Assembly: GCF_008831075.1 (NCBI RefSeq)
Contig: NZ_WBJX01000003.1
Location: forward strand, 186,001 to 250,000
Direction of reading: 5' to 3'
DNA from: Pseudoclavibacter terrae
GTDB lineage: Bacteria; Actinomycetota; Actinomycetes; Actinomycetales; Microbacteriaceae
DNA: 64,000 bases
The translations under genes and the position numbers were made by a program. A model generated the notes under the pieces. That model saw nothing but the letters and a program-made list of their open reading frames with translations. It was not told where the DNA came from and searched no databases. Each line of letters opens with the position of its first letter. Position 1 is the stretch's first letter. Of this stretch, positions 26,368 to 34,984 are shown in pieces.

Positions 26368-28362
26368 TCAGCTTCGCGCCGAAGCGACGACAACGGCCTC
26401 AACGGTGAGCGGCGGCCCGTCCTGCGTGCGGCGCTCGACGATCGGGAACGCAGCGCCATTCAGCACGACCACAGGTGTGGCGAGCGAGCGAACCCTGCCG
26501 CGCACGGCCTCGAGATCCACATCGACCACCACGTCGCCGGCCTCGACGACGTCACCCTCGGCCCGCTTGAGATCGAAGCCCTCCCCATGCAGGTCGACCG
26601 TCCCGAGCCCGATGTGCACCAGCACCTCAAGCCCCTCAGGCGTCGTGACCCCGAAGGCATGACCGGTCGGGAACAACGCAGTGATGGTGCCGGATACCGG
26701 ACTCCGGAAGTCGCCGGACGTCGGCTCGACGGCGAAACCGTCACCCATGGTTCCCGCGGAGAACGCCTCGTCCTGCACGTCCGAGAGCCGGATGATCGAC
26801 CCCTCGACCGGAGCGAGAATATCGATGCGCTGCCCCGCGACCACCCGCGTCCCGGAGACGTCCGACGCCGGCGCCGCCGACGCCGCGCTCCCCGCGCCCA
26901 CAGCATCGCTCTTCGGCGCTCCGTATTCGCCCTGATCCGCGTTGTGCTCCGCGAGCAGCGCCGGGGTGAAGCCCCAGAAGTAGGTGATCAGGAACCCGGA
27001 GACGTACCCGGCGAGCAACCCGACGACGTAGGCGAGGATCGCGTACCCCTGGCCGTTGTCGCTCTGCAGCAGCGGCAGCAGCGCCCACCCGGACGGACCG
27101 ATCGCCGTCGCCCCGAACGCACCGGCGAACTGGTTGAACGCTCCCGCGACCGCCCCACCGACCGCACCGCCGAGGCAAGCCGTCAGGAACGGACGACCAA
27201 GCGGCAGCGTGACCGCGTAGATCAGCGGCTCCCCGACCCCCAGGATGCCAACCGGCAGCGCACCCTTGATCGTTGTCCGCAGGGACCTGTTCCGGTTCAG
27301 CTTGAAGTAGATCGCCAGGGCGGCGCCGACCTGGCCAGCCCCCGCCATCGCGAGGATCGTGAGCAACGGCGTGAAGCCCACCTGCTCGATGAGCGTCGCG
27401 TGGATGGGGATGAGCGCCTGGTGGAGGCCGAGCATGACAAGCGGCAGGAAGAGCCCGCCGAGCACGAACCCCGCGAGGAGACCGGAGTTGCTGAGCAGCC
27501 AGATCGCGCCGGCCCCGATCGCGCTCGCGATGTTGCCCGCGACGAACATGAACACGAAGATCGTGGCGAGGCCGGAGATGAGCAGCGCAAGCGTCGGTGT
27601 CACGAGGATGTCGATCGCATCCGGGATCTTCCCGCGCAGGCTGCGCTCGATCCAAGCGCAGAGGCCTGCGGCGAAGATGGCCCCGATCACGCCTCCCTGC
27701 CCAGGTGCGAGCACGATGTCCCCCAGGACGGGGAGGCTGTACTGCACGTCACTGATGCCGGCGAAGACGATGATCGCGGCAACGGCGCCGCCGAGTGCGG
27801 GTGTGCCGCCGAACTCCTTCGCGGCGTTGATGCCCGCGAAGATGGGCAGGAACGCGAAGAACGCCGACCCGATGACGGTCAGGGCCGGCACGATCGCCTC
27901 GACGAACTCCGGAGCCGTCCCGACGGTGACCCAGTTCACCAGGAGGCCGCGAACGGCCGCGACGATGCCGGCGCCGATGAGGGCCGGGATGAGCGGCACG
28001 AAGATGTTGGCGATCTTGCGGATGAAGTTCTTGAACGGGGTGTTGTTGCGCTGCTTCTGTCCCGCCTTGATGGCCGCTCCGCGAGCCGCGAGCGCATCGG
28101 CGTCGGCACCCGCCGCACCGAGCTGCTGGCGGAAGGCATCGGTCACCTTGGTGACCTTCCCCGGGCCGAGCACGACCTGGTACGTGTCGTCATCGACGAC
28201 GCCGAGCACGCCCGGAAGGGACTTGATCGCGGTCTCGTCGATCAGGTCGCGGTCGACGGGGCTGACGCGCATCCGCGTCATGCAGTTCTCGACACCGGCA
28301 ACATTGCCGGGGCCACCGAGCAACCGCAGCAGCTCGCTGGCGAGTTCGTCGTTTGCGCTCAT
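26368..28362 (-). CDS. PTS permease EIIBCA, probable N-acetylmuramic acid type
   Basis: A 664-residue fused phosphotransferase permease of the glucose/beta-glucoside superfamily. EIIB comes first (about 1-85), with phosphorylated Cys27 in VENCMTRMRV. EIIC (about 105-470) has ten or so membrane segments and the motif GILGVGEPLIYAVTLPLGRPF. A Ala/Ser linker leads to a Crr-like EIIA (about 510-660), with its histidine in VLVHIGLGTVDLHGEGF. Neighbours murQ and an RpiR/MurR regulator point to uptake of MurNAc; E. coli MurP lacks the EIIA domain, which is fused here. The ATG 28362 has agagg 7 nt upstream. It converges with the SMR pair. Confidence 0.85.
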   Translation of the reverse strand: MSANDELASELLRLLGGPGNVAGVENCMTRMRVSPVDRDLIDETAIKSLPGVLGVVDDDTYQVVLGPGKVTKVTDAFRQQLGAAGADADALAARGAAIKAGQKQRNNTPFKNFIRKIANIFVPLIPALIGAGIVAAVRGLLVNWVTVGTAPEFVEAIVPALTVIGSAFFAFLPIFAGINAAKEFGGTPALGGAVAAIIVFAGISDVQYSLPVLGDIVLAPGQGGVIGAIFAAGLCAWIERSLRGKIPDAIDILVTPTLALLISGLATIFVFMFVAGNIASAIGAGAIWLLSNSGLLAGFVLGGLFLPLVMLGLHQALIPIHATLIEQVGFTPLLTILAMAGAGQVGAALAIYFKLNRNRSLRTTIKGALPVGILGVGEPLIYAVTLPLGRPFLTACLGGAVGGAVAGAFNQFAGAFGATAIGPSGWALLPLLQSDNGQGYAILAYVVGLLAGYVSGFLITYFWGFTPALLAEHNADQGEYGAPKSDAVGAGSAASAAPASDVSGTRVVAGQRIDILAPVEGSIIRLSDVQDEAFSAGTMGDGFAVEPTSGDFRSPVSGTITALFPTGHAFGVTTPEGLEVLVHIGLGTVDLHGEGFDLKRAEGDVVEAGDVVVDVDLEAVRGRVRSLATPVVVLNGAAFPIVERRTQDGPPLTVEAVVVASARS

Positions 28363-28401
28363 GGGCATCCTCTTCTCGCGACATTGCTCGAATTTTGAAG
28401 A

Positions 28402-28440
28402 ACAGTACCAGGATGCGAGACAAAAAGGTAAAAAAGTTCC
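28402..28440 (-). promoter_or_regulatory. Putative promoter of the MurNAc-type PTS gene with MurR-like site
   Basis: On the minus strand a -35-like TTACCT (28426-28431) and -10-like TACTGT (28402-28407) are 18 bp apart. The -35 lies within GGAACTTTTTTACC (28427-28440), which resembles half of the palindrome in front of murQ. This suggests a shared regulator site. Confidence 0.4.
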
Positions 28441-28546
28441 CCACCGCGAGATGCCACACCGAAGGCTCTCCGTGCGCGACGGAAGCGCGCGACAAGCGCG
28501 GGACCGGCAAGACCGCCCCCGAGCCGACCCAGCGTGCCCGGAGGCC

Positions 28547-29428
28547 TCAGCCCCCAGAAACCGCCTGGTGCGTCTTCTCGATGGCAGCGACAGACGCCTC
28601 GTAGTCAGCCTGCGCGACTCCCGTGAAGACGCAGTCCACGACCATGAGCTGCGCGATGCGGCTTCCAAGAGCAGCGGAACGCAACGGTGTCTCCCGCGCC
28701 GCAGTGCGGAGGACGATATCTGCGAGCTCGGCAAGCGGCGACCGCTCGTGGTTCGTGATCGCGACCGTCGTGGCCCCGGTCGCCTTTGCGATGCGGAGGA
28801 ACTCGACCACCCCGGCGGTCGCGCCGGAGTGCGAGATGGCGATCGCGACGGCCCGATCGTCGAGCACTGCGGCGGCGGTCCACGCCGCATGGGCTTCCGG
28901 CCATTCGAGGGCTATGCGTCCGATCCGCGACAGCTTGCGCTGCAGGTCGACACCGACGACGGAACTCGCACCGATCCCGTGGATGTCGACGCGAGCAGCG
29001 CCGGCAATGGCCTCGACGGCGGCCGCCAGGGCATCGATGTCCAGAACCTCGGCGGTGTCCGCGATCGAGAGCGTCTCGTTCATCGCGATCTTGGCCACCA
29101 CGTCGGACAGCGAGTCGCCCGGAGAGATGTCTGCCGCCGGGGCAACCCCTGCGCCCGACGCGAGGCGCTCCCGCAGGTTCTGCTCGGTGAGGTCATGTCG
29201 CAGGTCACGGAACCTGCTGTATCCGGCGCGCCTCGTGAAGCGAACGACCGTGGTCGTCGACGTGCCGGCGAGGTCTGCGATCTCCGCCATCGACCTCGTC
29301 GCGAAGCCCTCTGGGTCGGCGAGGAGCGCCTCCGCGATGCGGCGCTCAGACGGTCGCAACGAGGGCATCAGCGCCCGAAGCTCGACCAGTACAGTGCGAG
29401 AACTCGCCTCTGCGTCACGTGTGCCCAC
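28547..29428 (-). CDS. RpiR/MurR family transcriptional regulator
   Basis: A 293-residue sugar-phosphate-sensing regulator. The N-terminal HTH (about residues 8-85) has LRPSERRIAEALLADPEGFATRSMAEIADLAGTSTTTVVRFTRRAGYS. The C-terminal SIS domain (about 120-265) has ISHSGATAGVVEFLRIAKATGATTVAITN, which binds sugar phosphates. It lies between the PTS gene (same strand) and the divergent murQ. By analogy with E. coli MurR it would repress both until MurNAc-6-phosphate accumulates. The GTG 29428 has a gcaggtgg Shine-Dalgarno; an upstream start at 29476 would extend it by 16 residues. Confidence 0.87.
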   Translation of the reverse strand: MGTRDAEASSRTVLVELRALMPSLRPSERRIAEALLADPEGFATRSMAEIADLAGTSTTTVVRFTRRAGYSRFRDLRHDLTEQNLRERLASGAGVAPAADISPGDSLSDVVAKIAMNETLSIADTAEVLDIDALAAAVEAIAGAARVDIHGIGASSVVGVDLQRKLSRIGRIALEWPEAHAAWTAAAVLDDRAVAIAISHSGATAGVVEFLRIAKATGATTVAITNHERSPLAELADIVLRTAARETPLRSAALGSRIAQLMVVDCVFTGVAQADYEASVAAIEKTHQAVSGG

Positions 29429-29481
29429 AGTCCACCTGCTTTCCGGAACTAGCGTAGCGAGCAGGCGCACAGGCACGCCTC

Positions 29482-29520
29482 GGAAGTTTACTTACTTCCC
29501 TAGTGCAATTCGTGTACTTT
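29482..29520 (+). promoter_or_regulatory. murQ promoter with palindromic operator
   Basis: GGAAGT-N6-ACTTCC at 29482-29499 is a perfect 6-bp inverted repeat. A -35-like TTACTT (29492-29497) lies inside it and a -10-like TACTTT (29515-29520) follows after 17 bp. The arrangement fits repression of murQ by the divergent RpiR/MurR protein. Confidence 0.5.
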
Positions 29521-29566
29521 CATAACTCAGGTTCGCACGGTGGCGACCCGAGGATCGGAGATGCGC

Positions 29567-30487
29567 ATGCCCAACGAAGAGATCGCGACACTCGCAGCCC
29601 TCTCGACCGAGGGGCGAAACCCCCGAAGTCAGGACCTCGACACGCTCGACACCTTGCAGATCCTGGCACTCATGAACGACGAGGATGCGACGGTCGCCGG
29701 CGCCGTTCGCGCGGCACTCCCTGCCATCGCGCGGGCGGCAGACCACATCGCGGAGGCCAGGCGCGCTGGTGGCCGCCTGATCTACCTCGGTGCCGGGACG
29801 AGCGGCCGCATCGGCCTCTTGGACGCCGTCGAGTGCCCGCCGACGTTCGGGACCTCGCCAGAGGATGTGCTGGGCGTCATGGCCGGCGGGTCCCAGGCGT
29901 TCGTCCGTGCGGTGGAAGGCGCCGAGGACGACCCTGAGCTGGCGGGGCGCGAGCTGGACGCGATCGGCCTGCAGGCAAGCGACGTCGTCGTCGGCCTGGC
30001 GGCGAGCGGTCGCACCCCGTACGTCATCGGCGGCCTCCGAGCCGCCCGTGCCCGCGGCGCATCCACCGTTTCCATCGCATGCAACGCGAACGCCCCGATC
30101 AGCGCGGAGGCCGACATCGCCATCGAGGTCGTGACCGGGCCGGAGGTGCTCACCGGGTCGACGCGCCTCAAGGCCGGCACCGCCCAGAAGCTCGTGTGCA
30201 ACATGCTGTCGACCGCGAGCATGGTGCGCGGCGGCAAGGCCTACGGCAACCTCATGGTCGACGTGCGCCCATCGAACGCGAAGCTCGTCGACCGCGCGCA
30301 GCGCATCGTCGCCGAGGCCACCGGGGCCGCGCGCCCTGACGCCGACGCGGCGCTCGCCTCAGCGGGGGACCATGCGAAGACCGCCGTGGTCATGCTGCTC
30401 GCCGACTGCGATGCAGAAGCGGCCGCCGCCCTCCTGCGCGAGGCCGACGGCAACGTGCGGCGCGCCGTCGAGCTCGCCGCTGGCTGA
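29567..30487 (+). CDS. murQ: N-acetylmuramic acid 6-phosphate etherase MurQ
   Basis: Cytoplasmic lyase that cleaves the D-lactyl ether of MurNAc-6-phosphate, giving GlcNAc-6-phosphate and D-lactate, in cell-wall recycling. 306 residues (E. coli MurQ 298). The MurQ signatures are clear: STEGRNPRSQDLDTLDT at the N terminus, LGAGTSGRIGLLDAVECPPTFG in the SIS domain, GLAASGRTPYVIGGL, and GPEVLTGSTRLKAGTAQKLVCNMLSTASMV, which includes catalytic-site residues. ATG 29567 has ggag at 6-7 nt; upstream in-frame starts are less well placed. It diverges from the MurR-like gene, with the PTS permease beyond it. Confidence 0.95.
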   Translation: MPNEEIATLAALSTEGRNPRSQDLDTLDTLQILALMNDEDATVAGAVRAALPAIARAADHIAEARRAGGRLIYLGAGTSGRIGLLDAVECPPTFGTSPEDVLGVMAGGSQAFVRAVEGAEDDPELAGRELDAIGLQASDVVVGLAASGRTPYVIGGLRAARARGASTVSIACNANAPISAEADIAIEVVTGPEVLTGSTRLKAGTAQKLVCNMLSTASMVRGGKAYGNLMVDVRPSNAKLVDRAQRIVAEATGAARPDADAALASAGDHAKTAVVMLLADCDAEAAAALLREADGNVRRAVELAAG

Positions 30488-30493
30488 GCCCGC

Positions 30494-30509
30494 CGCGGAG
30501 CAGTCCGCG
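30494..30509. terminator. Small hairpin between murQ and the SDR gene
   Basis: CGCGGA (30494-30499) and TCCGCG (30504-30509) pair around a 4-nt loop, immediately after murQ and before the stop of the convergent SDR gene. Confidence 0.45.
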
Positions 30510-30511
30510 CC

Positions 30512-31345
30512 TCAGGATGCGTCGAGCCCGACGAGCTCCGCGCTGCGCTTCCACAGCCCCTCGATGAGGTCCTCGTCGAAGATCTGCGGGTTCACGTTCG
30601 TCGCGTGGTGGCGTTCGTCGTAGTACTCGCCCGCCTGCCAGGTGACACCCGGCGTGCCTGCGATGAACCACTCCAGCGTCTCACCGCCCTTCGCGGCGCT
30701 GATAGTGAAGAGCTTCGCGAGCGGGGTGCGGTAGAGCAGCCGCATGAGGCTCGTCGAATCGGAGGAGAAGTTCGTGCCGACGACCCCGGGGTGGAACGCG
30801 ACGCTCGCGACTGGCCGCCCCGCGGGTCCACGGTGCAGCCCTTTCGTGAAGAGGATGTTGGCGAGCTTCGCGTCGCCGTAGGCCTTGTTCGCGCTGAAGC
30901 GGGCGTCGTTGTTCAGGTCGTCGAGATCGATACGACCCATGAGGCGTGCCGCGATGCTCGCCGTGTTGATGACCGCTCCGACCTGGACCTCCTCCAGCAG
31001 GAGGTTTGTGAGCAGGAACGGCGCGAGGTGGTTGACCTGCAGCGTCAGCTCGTTGCCGTCGACGGTTCGCGTCGTGTCGCCGAAGATCCCGCCCGCGTTG
31101 TTCGCGAGCACGTCGATCGGGCCGACCTCGGTGACAAGCGACGCGGCGAGTTCGCGCACCTCGTCGAGGCGTGAGAAGTCGGCGACAAACGACTCGGCGC
31201 CGATCTCGCCCGCGACCGCAGCCGTCTTGGCGGCGTTGCGCCCGACGACGACGACCCGCCACCCCTTGACTGCAAGCGACCGCGCAGCCGCGGCTCCGAT
31301 TCCGTCCGAGCCGCCCGTGATGACGACCGTCTTCGCCTCAGCCAC
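30512..31345 (-). CDS. Short-chain dehydrogenase/reductase
   Basis: NAD(P)-dependent SDR-type oxidoreductase of 277 residues. The coenzyme-binding TGGSDGIGAAAARSLA (TGxxxGIG) is at residues about 10-25, then VLANNAGGIFG (NNAG), a serine in INTASIAARL and the catalytic YGDAKLAN (YxxxK) near residue 160. The layout resembles the retinol-dehydrogenase-like group. It starts 8 bp inside the end of the upstream TetR gene, so the pair is an operon in which the regulator may control the enzyme. Substrate unknown. Confidence 0.88.
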   Translation of the reverse strand: MAEAKTVVITGGSDGIGAAAARSLAVKGWRVVVVGRNAAKTAAVAGEIGAESFVADFSRLDEVRELAASLVTEVGPIDVLANNAGGIFGDTTRTVDGNELTLQVNHLAPFLLTNLLLEEVQVGAVINTASIAARLMGRIDLDDLNNDARFSANKAYGDAKLANILFTKGLHRGPAGRPVASVAFHPGVVGTNFSSDSTSLMRLLYRTPLAKLFTISAAKGGETLEWFIAGTPGVTWQAGEYYDERHHATNVNPQIFDEDLIEGLWKRSAELVGLDAS

Positions 31346-31991
31346 GAGCGTTCGCCGCCAGCACGCCCTCGAGGCGAGCGATGATCGCCTCGAGTCCGAA
31401 GTCGAACGACAGCTCGAGGCGGCGCGACGGCTCGAGCGACCGCGTTACGCCGTGGAGCACCGGATGCGCGTCGGGGTCCGCGGCCCACGGGATGGGCGGG
31501 GAAGCCGCATCCACGACCCGACCGAAGGTGAGCCCCTCGAGCACGGCGATCGCGACGAGCGCCTGCTCGTCGGTGAATCCCACCGAGCGGAACGTGATCG
31601 CGATGGCTTCGTACACCTCGAGCGTCTGCTCGTCGCTGACCGGCTCCTGCACCATGATCGGGAGGGCGAGCGGATGCTTCGCGAGGGCTCGCGTGTAGTC
31701 CTTCGACCACCGGCGCACCTGGTCCTGCCAGCTCATGGCGGCGAGGGCCGCGAGGTCCTCGTCAGTGGCGTCCTCGAGACCGATCGCCAAGGACAGCTCC
31801 GTGCTGATGAGCGCCCGGATCCCGTTCACGATGCCGGCTCGCCCATGCACGTGGTGGTACATCGACGACGCACTCACCCCGAGCTCTTTGGCAAGCACCG
31901 GAATGGAGAAGTCACCCTTGCGATCGATCTGCTCCAGCGCGGCCAGGCAGATTTTCTCGGGAGACAGGATCGGAATTCTCGGACGTGCCAT
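31338..31991 (-). CDS. TetR family transcriptional regulator
   Basis: A 217-residue TetR-type regulator. The N-terminal HTH has LSPEKICLAALEQIDRKGDFSIPVLAKELGVSASSMYHHVHGRAGIVNGIRAL; the C-terminal half (about 75-205) is helical and resembles the TetR_C ligand domain. It overlaps the downstream SDR gene by 8 bp, so it likely senses a compound handled by that enzyme. The gene upstream on the same strand is the alcohol dehydrogenase, separated by a 49-bp gap. Confidence 0.88.
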   Translation of the reverse strand: MARPRIPILSPEKICLAALEQIDRKGDFSIPVLAKELGVSASSMYHHVHGRAGIVNGIRALISTELSLAIGLEDATDEDLAALAAMSWQDQVRRWSKDYTRALAKHPLALPIMVQEPVSDEQTLEVYEAIAITFRSVGFTDEQALVAIAVLEGLTFGRVVDAASPPIPWAADPDAHPVLHGVTRSLEPSRRLELSFDFGLEAIIARLEGVLAANARG

Positions 31992-32040
31992 GATCAGACT
32001 CCCTCGTTCTCAGCGCACGACATCTGCGCGAGCGTTCATC

Positions 32041-33132
32041 TCAGAAGACTATGACGCTTCGCGCTCGCTCGCCTCTTCGCATGGCGTCGAACGCCTCGTT
32101 GACCTCGCTCAGCTGGATGCGTTCGCTGATGAGCTTGTCGACGGGGAGTCGCCCTGCGAGGTAGAGCGCGGCGAGCTTCGGGAAGTCGCGTCCCGGCACG
32201 GTCGAGCCGTAGTTGGTGCCGAGGAGGCGCTTGCCGGTCTCTGCGAGGGCGAGCGCGTCGAACGACACGGGGGCGTCCGCAGGCGGGAGTCCGACGATGA
32301 CGGCGGTACCGCCCGGCGCGATGAGTCCTGGCAGCGATTCGATGGTCTGCACGCGGCCGATGGCCTCGAACGCGTACTCGGCACCGCCGCGGGTGATCTC
32401 CGCCACCTGGGCCGCGAGGTCGGGGCCGGGAACGATCGTGTGGGTGGCGCCGAGCTCGCGCGCGGCGGCGAGCTTGTCCTCGTTGAGGTCGACCGCGATG
32501 ATCGGGTTCGCGCCCACGAGCTGCAGCCCCATGATGATGCTGAGTCCGACGCCGCCGGCACCGACGACCACCGCCGACTCTCCCGCGTCGACTTCGGCGT
32601 CGTTGACGACCGTGCCGACGCCTGTCGCGATCGAGCAGCCGATGAGGCTGGCCACGTCGTACGGCACCTCCTTCGGCACCTTGATGGCGGCCGACTCCGG
32701 GACCACCGCGTATTCGCTCATGGTGCCTGCCGTGAGGTACGGGTACACCGGCTCCCCGTCGAGGGCGAGCGGCGTCGTGCCATCGGGCAGCAGGCACTCC
32801 TCGCTGCGGCTGCCCGTGCACACGAACGCGCGGCCGCTGAGGCAGGCCGTGCAGCGGCGGCACGGGTAGAACCAGCTGAGGATGACGTGGTCTCCTGGTT
32901 CGACGTCGATGACGCCCTCGCCGATGGCGACGACCTCGCCGGCACCCTCGTGGCCCATGACGGTGGGCGAGGGCAGCTGCCAGTCGCCGTCGAGCACGTG
33001 CCGGTCGGAGCCGCAGACGCCGGATGCGCCGAGCTTCACGAGCACGGTCCCCGGTCCTGGCTCAGCGACCTCGATCTCGCGGATCTGGAGTTCGCTGCTT
33101 CCCTCGAAGTGAACTGCCGCTTGTGCGCGCAT
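32041..33132 (-). CDS. Zinc-dependent alcohol dehydrogenase
   Basis: Medium-chain (MDR) NAD(P)-dependent alcohol dehydrogenase of 363 residues. Catalytic zinc ligands: Cys in GVCGSDRH, His in MGHEGAGEV and Cys in IGCSIATGVG. The structural zinc loop is CRRCTACLSGRAFVC, with the expected Cys spacing. The Rossmann motif VVGAGGVGLSIIMG is at about residue 190. It is the last gene after the NCS1 permease, 2 bp apart on the same strand, so it belongs to that operon and probably oxidises or reduces a product of the imported compound. That link is inference. Confidence 0.9.
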   Translation of the reverse strand: MRAQAAVHFEGSSELQIREIEVAEPGPGTVLVKLGASGVCGSDRHVLDGDWQLPSPTVMGHEGAGEVVAIGEGVIDVEPGDHVILSWFYPCRRCTACLSGRAFVCTGSRSEECLLPDGTTPLALDGEPVYPYLTAGTMSEYAVVPESAAIKVPKEVPYDVASLIGCSIATGVGTVVNDAEVDAGESAVVVGAGGVGLSIIMGLQLVGANPIIAVDLNEDKLAAARELGATHTIVPGPDLAAQVAEITRGGAEYAFEAIGRVQTIESLPGLIAPGGTAVIVGLPPADAPVSFDALALAETGKRLLGTNYGSTVPGRDFPKLAALYLAGRLPVDKLISERIQLSEVNEAFDAMRRGERARSVIVF

Positions 33133-33134
33133 GG

Positions 33135-34652
33135 TCAGACCCCTTTCCGGGTGGTCGTGTGCTGAGTGGTTGAAGAGGTTGCACCGTCGCCCGGCTTGTC
33201 CGCGAAGGCCCCGACGCCGCGGCGCCGGTGGAGGAGCTGGGCGAGCAGCAGGTAGACGCCGCCCGAGAGCACGGTGGCGGGCGCGGATGCGGTGAGCAGC
33301 AGGAAGAGCGGGTGCGTCTCGAGGGTCACCGGGTTGTAGATCCACAGGTAGAAGGCGGCGCCGACGACCACGGAGGCGATTCCGGCCCAGTTCACGCCTC
33401 CAGTGAAGTGGTAGGCGCTGTCACTGCGGAGCTTGTAGAGGTCTGGCAGGCGAACCCACTGGCGTCGGAGCACGAAGTAGTCGGCGAGGATCGCGCCGCA
33501 CATGGCGGCGAGGAAGGCGCCGGAGATCGTGACGAAGACCATGAACTGCTGGTACATGAAGTCGGGGAAGAACGTGAGGATCGCGGGGAGCACGAAGAAC
33601 GCGCCGCAGAGGAGCGGCCAGGGCACGCGCCCGAGGAGGTTGCCGCTCGCCTGCCTGATCGCGAGCACCGTCGAGTAGACGATCGACGACATGCTCGTGA
33701 TGTTGGCGAACGAGATGAACAGCAGCATGAACGCGCCGAGGATCGGACCGCCGAGGGGCAGCATCCACACCGTCGGGTCGGAGTCGCCGAGTGTGAGCGC
33801 CGCCGCCATGCCGACGATCTGCGCGACGAGCGTGCCCACGATGAGGCCGGTGAACGCGGGCCAGAGGGCGGCCTTCGGGGAGCGGGTCATGCGCGCCATC
33901 GATCCCATGACGGGGTACCAGGAGAAGCCGACGGCGACGTTGAACTCTACGGCGAGCATGAAGTTGAGCTGCGATTCGTCGAACGGTGCGAGCGGTTCCG
34001 CGGCGAACAGCGCCTCCCATGAGGTGTTCGCGACGAGGAAGAACAGCATGAAGACCGTCACGAGCACGAGGCCAGGCGCGACGAAGCGGTTGAGCTTGCC
34101 GATGGTGACGGGGCCGCGCGAGAGGATGAGCCACGCGATGACGATCGCGACGAGTCCGACCGCGGTCACGAGGAAGCTGCCAGAGCCGAAGTCGGTGCCG
34201 GCGGCGCCGTTGGCGACCTGCGTGACGGCCCGACCGACCATGATGGCGAGCAGCGACGACCAGCCCATCTCCGTGACGAGGATCACGGTGAAGACCAGCA
34301 CGCCGACTCCGATGAGCCCGAAGACGGGGCGGAGGATCGTGTACTGCTCGACCCCGAAGCGCGCGCTCGCGGCCGTCGCGGCCGGCACCATGATCCCGAG
34401 CCCGATGGCGTTGCCGATGACCATCGCGGCGATACCGTCCTGGAATCCGACGAGCAGCGCCGTCGAGCCGCCGACGAGGAACGCCCACGTCGCGATCGCG
34501 AGGCTCAGGTTGACCCAGCTGTAGTCCCAGCCCGACCAGATGCGCTCCTTCTTGAGGAGCGGCAGCGAGCCGAAGGTCGCGGCCTGGTCGAGTTCGGCGG
34601 ATGCGCCCTCGATCTTGCGCGCGACCCCGCCGCGCTCGGATGCGCCGCTCAC
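33135..34652 (-). CDS. NCS1 family permease (cytosine/purines/uracil/thiamine/allantoin type)
   Basis: Twelve-segment NCS1 transporter, 505 residues, importing nucleobases or related nitrogen compounds with a cation. The conserved start is PLLKKERIWSGWDYSWVNLSLAIATWAFLVGG; later GGVNWAGIASVVVGAAFYLWIYNPVTL fits the family end. The GTG at 34652 overlaps the stop of the upstream small membrane gene by 4 bp. Transport substrate cannot be read directly; the divergent nitrilase-like gene and downstream dehydrogenase suggest a compound with an amide or nitrile that is degraded after uptake. Confidence 0.88.
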   Translation of the reverse strand: MSGASERGGVARKIEGASAELDQAATFGSLPLLKKERIWSGWDYSWVNLSLAIATWAFLVGGSTALLVGFQDGIAAMVIGNAIGLGIMVPAATAASARFGVEQYTILRPVFGLIGVGVLVFTVILVTEMGWSSLLAIMVGRAVTQVANGAAGTDFGSGSFLVTAVGLVAIVIAWLILSRGPVTIGKLNRFVAPGLVLVTVFMLFFLVANTSWEALFAAEPLAPFDESQLNFMLAVEFNVAVGFSWYPVMGSMARMTRSPKAALWPAFTGLIVGTLVAQIVGMAAALTLGDSDPTVWMLPLGGPILGAFMLLFISFANITSMSSIVYSTVLAIRQASGNLLGRVPWPLLCGAFFVLPAILTFFPDFMYQQFMVFVTISGAFLAAMCGAILADYFVLRRQWVRLPDLYKLRSDSAYHFTGGVNWAGIASVVVGAAFYLWIYNPVTLETHPLFLLLTASAPATVLSGGVYLLLAQLLHRRRGVGAFADKPGDGATSSTTQHTTTRKGV

Positions 34653-34822
34653 AGGATCACCACGAGTGCGCCGACGGCGACGAGGGCGACGCACGTGAGG
34701 GCGAAGAGTCCGATGTCACGACCGCTCAGCGGGTCGTGTGCGACGTCACCGGCTTCGGTGGTCGCGATAGTGTCGAGTCGTCTCGCGAGATCGGCCGTGA
34801 TCTCCGGGTCGCGCATATCCAT
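34649..34822 (-). CDS. 57-residue single-TM protein coupled to the NCS1 permease
   Basis: A small protein of 57 residues. The N-terminal two thirds is hydrophilic (MDMRDPEITADLARRLDTIA...), followed by HDPLSGRDIGLFALTCVALVAVGALVVIL, one membrane segment at the C terminus. The ATG at 34822 has an agga Shine-Dalgarno 5 nt upstream. Its stop overlaps the permease GTG by 4 bp, so translation is coupled. Such a partner could assemble with or stabilise the permease. I do not recognise the family. Confidence 0.6.
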   Translation of the reverse strand: MDMRDPEITADLARRLDTIATTEAGDVAHDPLSGRDIGLFALTCVALVAVGALVVIL

Positions 34823-34984
34823 GGGGTCCTGCCCTCGTCGTCGAAACCAGATCAACCGAATTACTTTCGGTTTCGGCTATCTTGGGCGGTGTCACCCACC
34901 GTGTCAAGAGATATTCTCGGGACATGATGCCGACACCCGGCCAGGGTGGGACTCGACAGGCACCGAAACGATGTGAGGCTGGCA
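34823..34984. promoter_or_regulatory. Divergent promoter region between permease unit and nitrilase-like gene
   Basis: 162 bp with an AT-richer patch around 34855-34885. No clear regulator is adjacent, and no palindrome long enough to name was found. A gtgagg Shine-Dalgarno lies before 34985. Confidence 0.35.

Noticed and set aside
26587-28398. 600-codon frame opposite the PTS EIIBCA gene.
   Set aside because: Shadow of a strongly biased gene; composition dominated by Arg, Glu and Asp with no motif.
31338-33132. TetR/SDR and the alcohol dehydrogenase as one operon.
   Set aside because: A 49-bp gap separates them and the dehydrogenase is packed against the permease instead; co-transcription is possible but unsupported.
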